64,000 nt of DNA, taken from NCBI GenBank assembly GCA_022419385.1, contig JAJUBI010000001.1, positions 3,720,001-3,784,000 on the forward strand. The letters run 5' to 3'. Each line of letters begins with the position of its first letter. Position 1 is the stretch's first letter. A program made the position numbers and the translations under genes. This DNA is from Paraconiothyrium sp. Pb-2020 (lineage: Eukaryota; Ascomycota; Dothideomycetes; Pleosporales; Didymosphaeriaceae). The notes under the pieces were generated by a model. The model was given only the letters and a program-made list of their open reading frames with translations. It had not been told where the DNA came from and searched no databases. This document shows positions 43,495 through 55,767 of this stretch, in pieces.

Positions 43495-44458
43495 GTTTGC
43501 GAAAAAGTGTATGCAAAGTCAATTGTTCTAAGAACGAGCACGAAGCTTGCTAATGCAGAAGGTTAAACGGAAAAAAGAGTGTATAGACCGAACTGGTCAA
43601 ATGAGTGACAGAAAAGAATGAATGAAGACAGCCAAGTGCTTCTAGCTTGGAAACGGATGTGAAGAGCGACCATATATGTAAAATGGAGATGAGGGCGAGG
43701 CCTCGATCCTGGCCGATGGTTGGCCTGATTCGGAGTAGTGCTTCGCCCTCCGGAGAGTGAGATTTGGCCCTACGGAGAAGCTTCGATGTTTCAAGCCATA
43801 CGGCTATTAGCGAAACAATATCTTCCATTGTCTGCAACGGGAGTATGAGGTAATGAGGATCCAGTGCCCCACAGCGTGTGCAGAACTCCGGCCGCGAGTC
43901 GCATGGTGTCTTCACTGTACGTGACCAAGTCAGAAGTATGTGCTAGTCAACACAGCAGTTTGTCTAGTGTTAGGCAGCGGCTTGTATGGTTATGCACAGA
44001 TCAGGGACCGCCAGATAGTAGATCGCACTCAGCCATTTGCAAGTGAAAGGTTGAACGTGTACAGCATGTGATGCGATGGAGATTTGATGGTGAGGCGCAG
44101 CCACTCAGCTCCTACTTCGTAGTGTACGCCCCAGGTTCGTCGGACGGAGATCAAGACGCCACGGCCCGCATTGGGTTAAAGCACTTGGCACCTCCACGAA
44201 CCGGTGCTCCCTCGCAACGGTGGAAGCTTAATACTTTCTCTCTCTCGCCAAATCGCGTGATTTGCGACTAACTCGTATCAGATCAGACGTATGAAGTTAT
44301 TCTGGACTCGTACTAGGAATGCCTTCCTGTTTCGCTTCAACGATCCGGATCCTAGGGGCTCGAAGCTTAACCGTGAACCGCCTTCTTGGATTCCGTGCTT
44401 AGTCTCACGGCGCTGTGTTTCTTGTCGATCAACTGATTCAACATTCCTGATACATACA
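43495..44458. other. Intergenic stretch
   Basis: 964 bp upstream of the repeat-rich gene and downstream of the Mid2-like gene. It should hold the promoter of the former. No gene seen. Confidence 0.5.
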
Positions 44459-45502
44459 CTATGGCGGCAACTCATGGACCGGTTCCCTTGTTTGGCTGTA
44501 GATTTCTTTTGGTGGATCACCTGGCGCTGCTTCCACCACGTTGTTTCGTCCAGCATCAAGCTCTCCCGGTACTGGGGTTTCGTGCACGCTTTCCGGCTGC
44601 CTCTTTCTTCGCCTGCAAACCAGCAACCCAATTATCAGAGCGACGAGAACGACAATTGCCACGCCGACACCGATTCCGGCTCTTGCTCCCGTCGATAGAC
44701 CTCCTGCAGAAGCCGATGAAGTTGATGGTGACGGCGTGTTCGTCGATGTCTCTCCCGAACCGGTGGACCCGGTCTGAGATGTCGATGTCTCTTTCGCAGC
44801 CTCAGCCAAAAGTGCTTCGTCCGTTTTTTGCCACAATACTACTACGCCATCTCCATACACGGCTGAAGGGTTTGCAGGCGCCGCATACGTTGTCGTCGAT
44901 ACGGGCAAGTCCCAATCACTAGGACCCTTCAGGGTAGGGTAGACATATGTGATGACCTGGTCCTGGGTGAAGCCGGATGAACACTTGTGGCCATGGCCGA
45001 GCGGACTAACCGATGTGTAGCCTCTAACGGATGATTAATCTTTAGAATTCTGTTACTTTCGGGCAGCAGGTTCACTTACGAAGGGCAACACAAAGCTGCA
45101 GAGGTGCCCTGACTAATGATCATGTTCTCGCTGAACCCAGGGAGCGTTTTCGCATACGTCCGAACTTGATTCCATCCTTTAGGGCATATCGCAGGACTAT
45201 CTGTGGTGGTAGTCAGCCGACTAAACAACGTACGGTCAAAGGTGCGGCGAACAATAGTACAAGCCCCAATGCGCACTCTGAAGTTTCTCCGAGGATATCG
45301 TTCCGGTAGGAAAGCACGAAGGGTCAAAATAGTTGTCCTCGCCTTGATGTCCAAAGTAGAAGGTTTGCTGCTTAGGGCCCAAGGTAGCAGTCGACAGACA
45401 TGATGTGGGTGGGTCGAAAAGAGTGGTTACCGGGCCACGATTCCTAGGGGTGTACTGTGCAGGGTCGGTGAAGATAGTCTTAGTTGACGATGATTCCGAC
45501 AT
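44459..45502 (-). CDS. Mid2-like single-TM surface protein
   Basis: Three exons on the minus strand, 45502-45253, 45200-45080 and 45023-44459 (introns 52 and 56 bp), coding 311 residues. The first join gives WGLYY-YSPAICPKGW and the second CCPS-GYTSV, both patterns known from a large fungal family of surface glycoproteins with a short Cys-rich ectodomain. A Ser/Thr/Gly-rich stalk precedes one strong TM (GIGVGVAIVVLVALIIGLLV) and a basic CRRRKR stop-transfer, then a cytosolic tail. There is no classical signal peptide, as usual in this family. A sensor-like function (Mid2/Wsc style) is inferred from topology only. The first donor, GTTCGC, is weak. Confidence 0.75.
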
Positions 45503-46456
45503 TACTCGTCGGATGCTTGCGTCATCTGGGTGTAGGGCGGAACGTTAACAGAAAAGACGAGGAGACCAAGACTGGGGTCATGAGGAACAGCAGAGGTCTT
45601 TATTGTGAAACATCAGGTGCGTACAAGGATGCACAGCTGAAATGCACAGTTGTCGATGGCAGGCAGAGCGGCTCCATTGAATCGATTGCAAGGCTGAGGT
45701 AGCGCGCACCTTCAAGGGCTAGATCGTAAGAACAGCCACTGGAAACCCCGGGATTGGTAGGGCCTGCTTATTGCACTTCCTTTTCCAACGTCTTAGCCGT
45801 CACACACGGTCTGGGCAGTGGGCGCCTGGACGCCTGGACGCCTAAGTTCATGAAGCCCCCTCACGGACCGGGCCCTACGGGCAGATGGGACTGAGCTTCA
45901 AAAAGTAGACTATATCACTTAGTTAACTCAACGACGACGACATACCCAGCGCTGCGACCGTGATTACATCGTGTCTGTCTACGATGCAGTGTTGCAATTG
46001 CTCTGATGTGGTGTGACGCCGCACACTACGCCAAACATGCGTTCGACCCGCCCATCCCAAAACATGAAAGTCGACAGCTGCTTGGATGATTTCTAGTGAA
46101 GACACCGTCGAATAGTTCCCAACGAAGACAAGTTACTTCGGGTAAGCTAAAAAAGCCGTTGCCAAAGATGGCTTGGCGTGACGCAAGTGTGAGAGTTAGC
46201 GGACTCCCGCACTATGTTTCGGCGCGGTATTGCAGCCTGGCGGGGTGCATGTAGTATGCGACCACAGGTTTCTCTACGCTCAGTCACAACAGTAACACGT
46301 CTCTTTGTACGGCCTCTCCGCTCGCTCAGTCGCCCACACTTCACCATAGGTCGCAAACACAAATCCCACCGCGGGCAGCCGCAACAGGGCAAGAATTGGC
46401 GCAATCAAGAAAAGGGCCGGAACCAGAACAGAGGAAAGGTTGGAAGACACGCCAGG
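45503..46456. other. Divergent promoter region (Mid2-like / sirtuin)
   Basis: Up to 954 bp; the last 243 bp may be coding if the sirtuin starts at 46214. It contains a small tandem 8-mer repeat (listed separately). No other gene seen. Confidence 0.5.
45823..45846 (+). repeat. Short 8-nt tandem repeat
   Basis: CGCCTGGA occurs twice in tandem followed by a diverged third copy, CGCCTAAG. Minor; possibly a slippage product. Confidence 0.6.
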
Positions 46457-47705
46457 ATGGGACAAGACGAGTCGCGCATGGTGGATGAGAAGACACCCCC
46501 GCAGACGCTGGAGAGCCGCACACTAGACGCGGTCGCCGAGTATATCAGAGATGGAAGGGCGCGCCGCATCGTGGTCATGGTAGGCGCATCGCTTCGCATA
46601 GGACGGTTGGAGCGACATACTGACTCAAATATAGACAGGCGCGGGTATTAGCACATCGGCAGGCATACCAGACTTCCGGTCTCCAGATACCGGTCTCTAC
46701 GCAAACCTCGCGCGCCTGAACCTCCCCTACGCCGAGGCCGTCTTCGACATTGGCTACTTTCGGGGCAACCCTCTACCGTTTTATACCCTCGCCCAGGAAC
46801 TTTACCCCGGTAACTACCGACCGACCATCACGCACTCGTTCATAAATCTGTTACACCAGAAGGGCTTGTTGTTGAAGCTGTTCACCCAGAACATCGACTG
46901 CCTTGAGCGCGAAGCAGGTGTACCGGACGACAAGATTGTAGAGGCACATGGCAGCTTCGCGCGACAGAGCTGCATCGATTGCAAGGCACCTTATCCGGAC
47001 GATCTGATGAAGAAGGCGATCCACGAAAAATCCGTCCCCCACTGCATACGAGAAGAGTGCGACGGCCTCGTGAAGCCCGAGATCGTCTTCTTCGGCGAGC
47101 AACTACCCGCGGACTTCTTCGAAAACCGTTCGTTGCCTGGCGAGGCCGACTTGTGCATAGTCATGGGCACCTCTCTAAGCGTGCAACCGTTCGCGTCTCT
47201 GCCCATGATGTGCAGTGATGGCACACCCAGGGTCTTGATCAACGGTGAGCAAGTTGGAGAGATGGGATCAAGAGCAGACGATGTGCTTCTGATCCAGGAC
47301 TGCGACGCTGGCGTGCGGAAGCTTGCCGAAGCATGTGGCTGGCTGGATGAGTTGGAGGATCTGTGGGAACAGACAGCACCATGGGTACGGTCCGGCAAGC
47401 CGAAACCGGAGCAGCCAGACGAGCCAAAGAAGAGTCCTGATGAGCAGCTGCAAGACGAGGTCGATAAACTCACCAAAGAGATTGACCAGAGCCTTAAGCT
47501 TACTCAGGACCAACACACTTGGTTAGAGAACCATGTGGACAACAAGTTCGCAAGAGTACAGGATGATGAAGACGGCAAAGGCCCGGCAGCACCCCTCGCG
47601 TCGGGGCGAACAGTCGCATCGGATGTAAAAGCGGAGAGGAGCGAGCCTAGCGACGGCGGTCTGCATCACGTTTTCCCCTGGCTGAGCAAAAAGTCTTCAC
47701 TTTGA
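46457..47705 (+). CDS. HST2: NAD-dependent protein deacetylase, Hst2/SIRT2 type
   Basis: Two exons, 46457-46579 and 46635-47705 (55-bp phase-0 intron with a CTGAC branch), giving 397 residues. The splice restores IVVM-TGAGISTSAGIPDFRSP, the NAD-binding signature. TQNIDCLE, the catalytic His in VEAHGSF (about residue 145), the zinc Cys pairs SCIDC and HCIREEC, and FFGEQLP and GTSLSVQPF complete a class I sirtuin. The C-terminus has a charged coiled-coil-like extension. I placed the start at MGQDES because fungal Hst2 proteins begin this way. The frame is also open to an ATG at 46214, adding 81 Arg-rich residues that look like a mitochondrial presequence. Hst2 deacetylates histone H4 K16 and other proteins, mainly in the cytosol. 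Confidence 0.9.
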
Positions 47706-48442
47706 CTGATCTTGGACGGTACTTTCATGGCGTTACGGACGGTAGATATAGTGAGACACCTCCGGTTCACGAGTAGATATGATACCACGTTCTTCACGAT
47801 ACATAGGTTTCCAAAATTACAGTCTTTTTGTGTACACCAATACGTATAACATACCGTAATGAAATCAAGGGAGTAGGTCCCAATCATTGTTCATCCCGTC
47901 AGCATGTCTTTGTGAAGCTTACTTCGCCCACAAATACTGACTCATCGTTCCAGGCAATCGCGTGCAGGCCCTCTGAGACCGAATTTTCCCTGCAATTCCC
48001 CGGATCGTAGGCAAGCAAGTCCCAAAAACACGCGAGCGCGTATTGCAAGACTTGTATCTTTCGCAATGAAACCAAAGTTTATCCTTGCCATCGGAAAATT
48101 CAATGCATCCGAGATCCCGATTCAATTCTGCTTCCGGCCCTGAATCTTTCCCGATCGCACGTTCCACGCGTGCCCTTTCCGTGGTGTTGCGGCGATGTCG
48201 TCGGACATACAACCCCCAAAAACGGAGAAGTCGGCTTCGCCCCAAAACTCACCACCTCAACACCAAGAAATCCGCGCCGTCTGGCCCAAGATAAAACCTC
48301 GCTGCAGCCCTCCCATAAAATGCACTCTATCACGCCGAGAGTTTCCTTCTCCCCCGAGCATCCGCACGACTTACATTTTGCCATTCTATCCACACCCTCA
48401 GTCTCTTCTACGCACCAGTGTATGTAGCGCTGAAGCACAACA
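47706..48442. other. Intergenic stretch
   Basis: 737 bp between same-strand genes; promoter of the FAD monooxygenase. No gene seen. Confidence 0.5.
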
Positions 48443-49728
48443 ATGTCCCTCTCCATCCTCATAATCGGCACCGGCATCGCCGGCCCCACACTCGCCCTCC
48501 TCCTCCAGCGTGCCTCCCCCACCCACACCATAACCCTCATCGAGCGCGCCCCCACGCTCCGCGCATCCGGGCTGCAGCTTGACTTCAAAGCCCAAGGCAC
48601 GCCTATCATGCGCAAGATGGGGCTTCTGGAGGCTATGCGCGCGCACCGCGTCGATGAGACGGGTGCGCGGGTCGTGGGGGCCAGGGGCGAGACGTTGGCG
48701 GAGTATGGCGTGAAGAATTCCGCTGAGACGGAAGGGCGCAGAGTGGGCTGACGAATGAGATTGAAATTATGAGGGGGGATATGGTAAGGGTTTTGTATGA
48801 GGCGGGTGTAGCGGAGCGGAAGAGGTTGGAGAGTGAGGGTGTGAAGGGGGGAGGGTTGAAGTATGTGTTTGGGAGCAGTGTGAAAGCGCTGGTGCAGAGG
48901 GGGAAGGAAGGTGTGGATGTTACGTTTGAGGATGGAAGGGAGGAGAGGTTTGACCTCGTTGTTGGGGCTGATGGGCAGAATTCTAGGACGAGGAAGATGG
49001 CGTTTGGAGCGGAGGTGAGCGCGGAGGCATTCAAGGAGTTGGGGTCTCAAGTCGCGTATTTCAACGTTCCAAGGGGAAACGGCGACGGTACGATTGCGAG
49101 GTTGTTCTTCGCGGCGAAGAGTCGTGCCGTGATGGTGAGGAATGGGGGACGCCCGATGACGCAGATTTACATGTTCAGTCAGCATAACATGGAGAAGATT
49201 AGGGAGTCGTACGGCAAGTCGGTGGCGGAGCAGAAAGCGGTGTGGACCGAGACGTTCAAGGGCGCGGGCTGGGAAACGGATCGGTTCCTCGAGGGAATGC
49301 AAACGGCGGACGACTTCTACTCGCATCAACTCGCGCAAGTCAAGCTACCGGCGCTCTACAAAGGCCGCATAGCCTTGGTTGGCGATGCGGGATATTGCCC
49401 CAGCGTCATGACTGGCAAGGGAACGACAGCGGCTTTTATCGGCGCGTATGTTCTCGCTGGCGAACTTGCGAGACAGACTCACGATGTGGATGCCGCGCTC
49501 AAGTCGTACGATGAGTCCATGAAAGAGCCTGTCAAGCTGGCTCAGATCATCGGATCGAACATGACTCTGCCGTCCTCGTCGCTGGCCGTGTGGTTTATCC
49601 GGAATGGGCTGTGGGCGGCTTCTACGCTGAAGATCGATAAGCTCTTCATGAATATGATGCCGCAGAAGAAAGATGCTCTGGAGGCGTGGCCACTGCCGGA
49701 ATACCCCGAACTGAACCTGGTGGAGTGA
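48443..49728 (+). CDS. FAD-dependent monooxygenase (PHBH/TetX fold), frameshifted
   Basis: The first frame (48443-48751) holds the N-terminal FAD site IIGTGIAGPTLALLL and the E-R/ASGLQLDFKAQG segment, then stops at TGA. The family sequence continues one base back in another frame from about 48737: AQSGLTNEIEIMRGDMVRVLYE, the GADGQNSRTRKM motif and the second FAD motif RIALVGDAGYCPS, to the stop at 49728. Adding one G to the GGG at 48734-48736 restores a 428-residue protein with no other defect. I tested GT..AG introns in this interval and none fits both length and phase. Such enzymes hydroxylate aromatic or polyketide substrates or inactivate drugs; the substrate here is unknown. The gene is either recently broken or carries a consensus error. 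Confidence 0.8.
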
Positions 49729-52700
49729 TTCGGACGCTCTCATGGAGTACGCATCATACTTTCACTGCTGTAATTCTACGAAGATATACCCAACTTGATT
49801 GTTTAGTAGGCGATCAAATTCCTATCTCTACTCAACTTATAGAAAGAACAAGAATCCAGAATACGAGCTTCGATCTTTTGATCTTGCACGATAGTGACTA
49901 GTGATCCGAGGGACGGACAGGAATCAACATAGAAGTCTGTACAAAAGAAAAGCATACTACCTATGCAACTGTGAGTATAAGCACCTACATGAAGATTTGG
50001 ACTTTTAAACCACAAAATAGCCTCGCCCACGATTCCGAGTTGAAGTTTCGCTATACATCCAGGCACTGGATCGACTTGCAAATCCAGCCCAGGCACTGCG
50101 AAAACAGCTGCATTCTTCGCGGACATCGTCTAAGCACGTTTCCTAGCCCTGGTATCTTGATCAATCTCAACCTATCATTGAAATATAATGTCCGAGGAAT
50201 AGGAAAACAAGTCCAGCTCCATAGCAGACCCTCCTCCGTAAGATGCCTTCGCCACAACATGACGGCCACATTCCCTCTCCCCAACCGCGTGATCCCCCCA
50301 TCGTAGATACCTGCATCACCCCGCATAACCCCCTCTACCCACCTCATCTACGTACGTCCCCTCCAGCACACGCAGCACCCCCCTCAGCCCTATCCTCGCA
50401 CCACCCCTCCCCGGTTCTAGCAATCAATCCCACGGGGCCCTCGCTGCTGCCCAAACCCACCCACTTCCCAGGTCAGGCTTACTATGCAGGTCCAACGTTC
50501 CTGCATCTTCGTACGCGCTGGGCTTCGCCACGTATGTATAATTGCGCGAAATTAAGATCGGACGCCGAGGTACCAATCAAGGGGGTGGGGTGGTGACATG
50601 TTCATATGGGAGTAAAGTGAAGGATGACGATCTGAAGCGGAATGATGGACTGTCATAGGTTAAGACGAGGGGATACGTACGCGGCGTGGAGATGGGTGGC
50701 GTGAAAGGTTGAAAGGGTAGGAGGCGAGTGTTGGGTTGAGGGGAATCTAGCTTGATGGCGGTGGCTTGGAGGTGATGGCTGTTGGAAGCGAGATAGGGTA
50801 TCGTGAGTTAAGCGGGCCGGTCCTTGGGTGTACCCGGTGCTGTGATGAATGTCGATGGGGACTCATAGCTTCACATTAGTTCATCGAGTCTGATCAGTCG
50901 AAGATTGAATGATGTATTGGACTTGCTACTTCAAGGGACTCATAAACATATATTTCCCATATCAAACCATACGCAGGATGCACAACAGTCACTCGTCAAT
51001 GATGCAAAGCAAATGAGTAACTCTACAGACCGATCTACCAGGCCAGCTACTTTTGTGATAGCACCGAGATGAAAGTACCTCCCGCGCAAGTATACCTCAG
51101 CACCCCAGACGCATATCGCGACGCCACACTTCACCAACCGGCTGATATCCCCAGAGCCTGCCATAGCAACTCGGCAAAAGCACACCCTGTCCCTGCACGT
51201 GCATACTTCTAGAAGCATGGAAAGAACAGACAGATGCCGCAATGCAATTTACACAGCAGCACATGACTCGACTTCAGGACCCGCTTGCCGGCCGTAACCT
51301 GCAGCGCAACGCGGTACCTATATGGCCAGCCAATATCGACAGACTTGTACATGCCGGATGCAGTTTGCGCTCCGCTCTAGCTGCGCCAGTTATATACTCG
51401 TCGACGACTTTCCGATCCGTAGCAGGCGACATGATGGTATTTTGACCTGAGCTGTGAGGCGACTTTCTCCCCGCGCTGTCGCTGATGCCGAGCGTGGGCG
51501 GATGTCCGCGGGATTGTGAGGTCTCGCTACCAGATTCCAGGACATATTATCCGGGTGGTGACATGTTGCCAATGCTGGATCACGCGCGTAGTTACGAGAG
51601 GAATTACTTGCCCATTCCATCGCGGATCGTGTCTTCGATCCAGGCTCACCTATTAGCTACATCAACACGCACACGCACATCTTTCTCGTGGCGTGCCTGC
51701 CTGGCAATGCCGCAACTCGCAAGACGTATACGAGGAAAAGAACACCGGCGGAAGCGCAGGATGTCGAGGGTTCCCGCTAGATCCATCGTCGTATCCTTGG
51801 TATTGGCGTTTGTGGCTTCACGATGCGACGCACGATGTTGGCGGAAAAATCCTGTCTCACGCAGAAGCCACGGATGCACGCGACCATGCAGGTCAGCACG
51901 TCGAACGCATCAGCAGAAGCCACTTCGTTTTCTTCCGATTGCGCTCGGGTGCCCTGCAGATCCTGATTTCGACGTGCTGCAGGTTTGGATGACGTTGAAT
52001 GGCTGGGGCTACCTAGGGTCCTTGTTCACTCATCACGTCCATTGTGCGAATGCGAGGCCAAGATGGATCCTGCTGATGTGTTTTCGATGAGGTCGATTAG
52101 CGCAGATGAATACGTCGCGATGCAGGACCGCCAAACGTGCAGATTACGCGAGTCGTACGTTCATGCGGGTGCTGATTGGTCCACTGGAGTACGCTGAACA
52201 GCTGCTGTTGCAGTAGAAAGAAAGGTACAAAAAAAGTTGATGCAAACATGAACTTGAGTGTAAGAGTGATGGATTGCTCCAGTGGGAGGCACTGCCCATG
52301 TAGGCCTAGCGTAGCTCCTGCCGTACGTACAGAAGTCCCTCCAACAGCTGTGTCAATATCGGATTCGTGCACATCAGAAAGAGGAGTCGATCTCTGAGTG
52401 ATACACGCCCTCCGCTGCTTTCACGCAAACACCGTTCCACGTGCACGTGCCGTTACCTACAACGTCCATACTGTGAATGCACTCCGGCCCAACGGCGCCC
52501 CAACTCTCCGCCCAAACACCCACGCCCTACACATACACGCAGCGCTAAACATGCACTTCGCTTCTCTTAATCTTCCAGAAGCTACCTAAAAGACGCCCTC
52601 CGGACGCTGCACCCCGGTCGCTGGATAAAATCGCATCCTGCCTGCTGCTGGACCCGCGCTCGTCAACCCCACAAGGATCAGGGTTGCATGCTATGCTACG

Positions 52701-53486
52701 TACCCCAGCCTGCACCCCGCAGGGGAGTGGAAATCTAGGAGCGGCTAGAGAGAAGAGGGAAGACGCAGAGAAGATTCTTTAATATGGGTTTGATTGAGGG
52801 GTGGGGATGGCGTGGGAGATGAGAGCCTGGAGGTACGTCAGGCGTCGTACCTTTGCCTCTCGAGGTGGGAAGTTGATTCGATCACGGTGTTTAGCTTTGC
52901 GTCTCTTCATAGATTGTATCTGATTGCGAGATTGTTAGGGACGTGAATTCATTGGGTATCAAGCTAGATCGTAATGTAGAGACTTCCACCGATGGCTGGT
53001 ACTCCTCATAGACACTGTGAAACCTCTTCTCCAAGGTACCTTCCTCCATGTACTCGGCACCCTTGTATGTTCGTGTTCTCGTGATGACGCGTGCACACCC
53101 ATGCAAGACATTGCTGGGGATGTGCTGCCCTAGAGATGGGTCTCCAAGCTTTTCGAAGCTCTATTGGCCTTCTAGAAGAATACCTGCAGCAACCCCTGTA
53201 AAGCGGCACACGTAGCTCAGTGTAGTGAAAGGGCATTGAGCGCTATATTCGCGGCGGAGATTTGCGCCTTTCTGGGTCGGAGTAGGAGAGATACCGCTGC
53301 TACACCTGGTCTATGCCCGCATATACCGTTCATATGACCAGGGTCATCCGGTAGTGGACGAGGATCCACTGTGGTGCTCTTGTAACGGCCGCGGACTGCG
53401 ATGTCGTCACGGAGATCCTCTGTCTCACGAATTGTGTTTGGTACCTTACGGCACCGGTGCTTGTTCTGTTCCAGGAAGTCATTTCT
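49729..53486. other. Longest gene-poor stretch (3.8 kb)
   Basis: No complete gene is supported. The longest plus-strand frame (51485-52090, Arg-rich, 201 codons) lacks domains and a family-like pattern. On the minus strand a 90-codon segment (53160-52891) ends properly and looks protein-like, but has no start; it is listed apart. The region probably combines regulatory sequence of the downstream Zn2Cys6 gene's 3' side with decayed DNA. Confidence 0.4.
52891..53160 (-). pseudogene. Possible gene remnant
   Basis: Behind an acceptor-like CCAATAG, the minus strand reads SFEKLGDPSLGQHIP... to ...TIYEETQS and a stop, about 89 residues with balanced composition. I found no start codon or joining exon upstream before the end of the regulator gene. 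It may be a terminal exon of an unrecognised or decayed gene, or chance. Confidence 0.2.
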
Positions 53487-55767
53487 TCATCCGTCGAACT
53501 TCAGTCCAGTCGTTCGTAGCCACATCTGCCGCTTGCCTTCAGCGTCGCGAATAAGCTCAGCTGAGAGCCTTAGACTAGGTGCAAGATGTGAAAGGCGTTC
53601 CATCTCATGGATCACGTTGTTGATAATATCGTCCATGGTTGCGGGAGGTGGGAGGAGTGCGGAGAGCGAAGGGCACATTGTAGCGCCCATGACCAGGAGA
53701 GTTTGCGAGATGATGCTGAATATTGTTAGTTGACATCTAACGCTGGAATACGTATCTTACGATAGCGCCCCTTGGTAGAGATACGGGACGTGGCCGGCGT
53801 GGTGGGAAGTGATGTACTCAAGCTGGCGGATGCAAGCCTCCAAGCACCTATGGCAATTCTCCTGCACGCCCTGATCCAAAGCAAGGGTTTCATCTTGCAA
53901 CACTAGCAGAATGTAAGGTCGAAAGATGATCGTACGGCAGGCAAAATATCGCAGTCTCAGCACCGTTTGTACTGGATTCTGCAGTGGCACCCTGTCGAGA
54001 GGGAACTGCATTGCTGGCGGAAGACCCGCATACCACTGGTTCAGCTGGTAATCCAATTCGAGAACCAGGGGGTCCAGCTGCGCAATAGACGCCGCGGGTG
54101 GTGACTTGCTCCAACTCGAGGTTCGCTGGTAAAGCATGTGGCTCACTCGGTTAAGTAGCCTCCGCAGAGCTATCTCCGCGAGGAAGTACCATAGCTCGTC
54201 ACGACCGACTGGGTCAGTTCCGATATCCTCGAATCCTGTAGGCAATGTGAATGTGTCTTCGAAGTGCTCAAGCCCTGAATGTGGGAGATCTAACTCGGCC
54301 AGCAAGTCACTAGACACCCGGTTAGTGGACGCTCCGATTGAACAAGTATGCTATGTACTCACCTCTCGATCATGAGAGCGTTCCAGTACACCCGTTTGCT
54401 CAGCTCTTCTTCTGCCGGCGAAACCCTTCCAGGGGCGCTCAGAAGTAGCTGCAATTTCATGCTTGCACCTGTCAAAACATTCCACGCTTCCACTGGTCGG
54501 ACTAGATATACAAGATACGCAGCTGCCAGGATCTGACACTGTGCAGCAAGCATGTTGTTTCGCGTTATGATGCTGGGCAGCAGAGCCCACGCTGCGGCGA
54601 AGTACGCCAATCCCGGTGGATCCTTGTCCGCTGGTTGTTGCGAGATGCTTCCCATACTACCTGCATGACCAAGAGCCAGCACCAGAAGTACAATGCAGCT
54701 TTCAGCACCGTCCCTGAATCCGTGTGACAAAGCAGTCTGGTAGTAACTTGTCCATGTGTATGGATTCAGACACGCATAGAACACGTTCACCCGCTCGAAG
54801 AACGCTTGAACGTAGGCGCCTGTATTGGAAAGATCAACACCAAGCGAGGTACCAAGGCATAAGGATTCGCGGCTCATTTCCAATTGGAGAAGTATTTTGG
54901 GGTCATACGGCCGAGAGACGAGGTCCCTGATCATAGGTGAGTGTAGCAAGTTCAAGGCTGCTGTTGTATGTGTCTTTGGCATCGTAGAGATATTCGAAGC
55001 TGTACTGCTCCAGGTGCCGATGCCGTTGATTGTCTGCACTAGACCCAGCGCAGCCATGTTCCCGGTGGATCGCGCGAGAAAATCGTCACTGGTGGAATTG
55101 CTCGCTGCCGGAGAATGGGTTCCCAGCGTGTAACCATTGGCAAGATTTGTCTGTAGCAACCCTTCGATGCGGTTGAGATGTTCGAGAATCAGTTTGTCGC
55201 CTGCATCCAGCTTGATACCTGGTTCGCGATAAATGCACTCTGCATTCAACTCTGTACAAAGCCTGCATTTGGGCCGAGTGCCGTCGCAACGAGATTTCCT
55301 TGAGCGACATATTTCGCACTAATCAAAAAAATTAGTCTTCTCAACTCAAACAATGTAGACACGTGCTATGGATGCATTACCGCAATCGTAGCTCGCCGGC
55401 GCGGATAGTCTATGGTGTCTGTACTAGGTCGTTTCTTCGTGGATGGGCGTGGTTCCATGCCATTACTGGTTGGTGGAGCACCGTTGGCTGTATTTGGCGT
55501 GGCTTCGGTTGACATCTCGCGATCGGTTCCAGAGGATTGAGACATGTTGCGGGGCCGCGATTTGAACGGTCCTCCCAGCACGCTGCTAGCGGGGCTGAAC
55601 GCGGTTGGAGAGTCGAGAAGATGAGGGGATTTGAGAGCCGATTTTAGAAGGAAGTTGGACTCCGGCAAAGTGGAAAGATTAAGGCAGAAGGAGTCCCTAG
55701 GAAACGCGCCATTGGTCGTTGCCGCTGACACGGGACTAACCTCTGGAGACGGCGTATGTAGACTCAT
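53487..55767 (-). CDS. Zn(II)2Cys6 transcription factor
   Basis: Four exons on the minus strand, 55767-55381, 55318-54363, 54309-53761 and 53715-53487 (introns 62, 53 and 45 bp), coding 706 residues. The first 129 residues are Ser/Pro/Asn-rich. The first splice brings RRRATIA next to the binuclear cluster CEICRSRKSRCDGTRPKC..CTELNAEC (residues 130-157: Cx2Cx6C...Cx2Cx6C). A short dimerisation-type helix (LILEHLNRIEGLLQ) follows, then the fungal-specific regulatory domain (AYVQAFFERVNVFYACLNPYTW, LSKRVYWNALMIE-SDLLAELDLP across the second splice). Targets are unknown. No biosynthetic cluster is evident around it; both flanks are gene-poor. Confidence 0.9.

Noticed and set aside
48100..49338. 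412-codon antisense frame across the FAD monooxygenase
   Set aside because: Its sequence is Leu/Arg/His/Pro-rich low complexity, while the sense strand shows all FAD motifs. It does cross the frameshift site unbroken, but this is explained by base composition.
51485..52090. 201-codon plus-strand frame in the gene-poor block
   Set aside because: Arg/Ser-rich, no domain, no good start context; chance is likelier.
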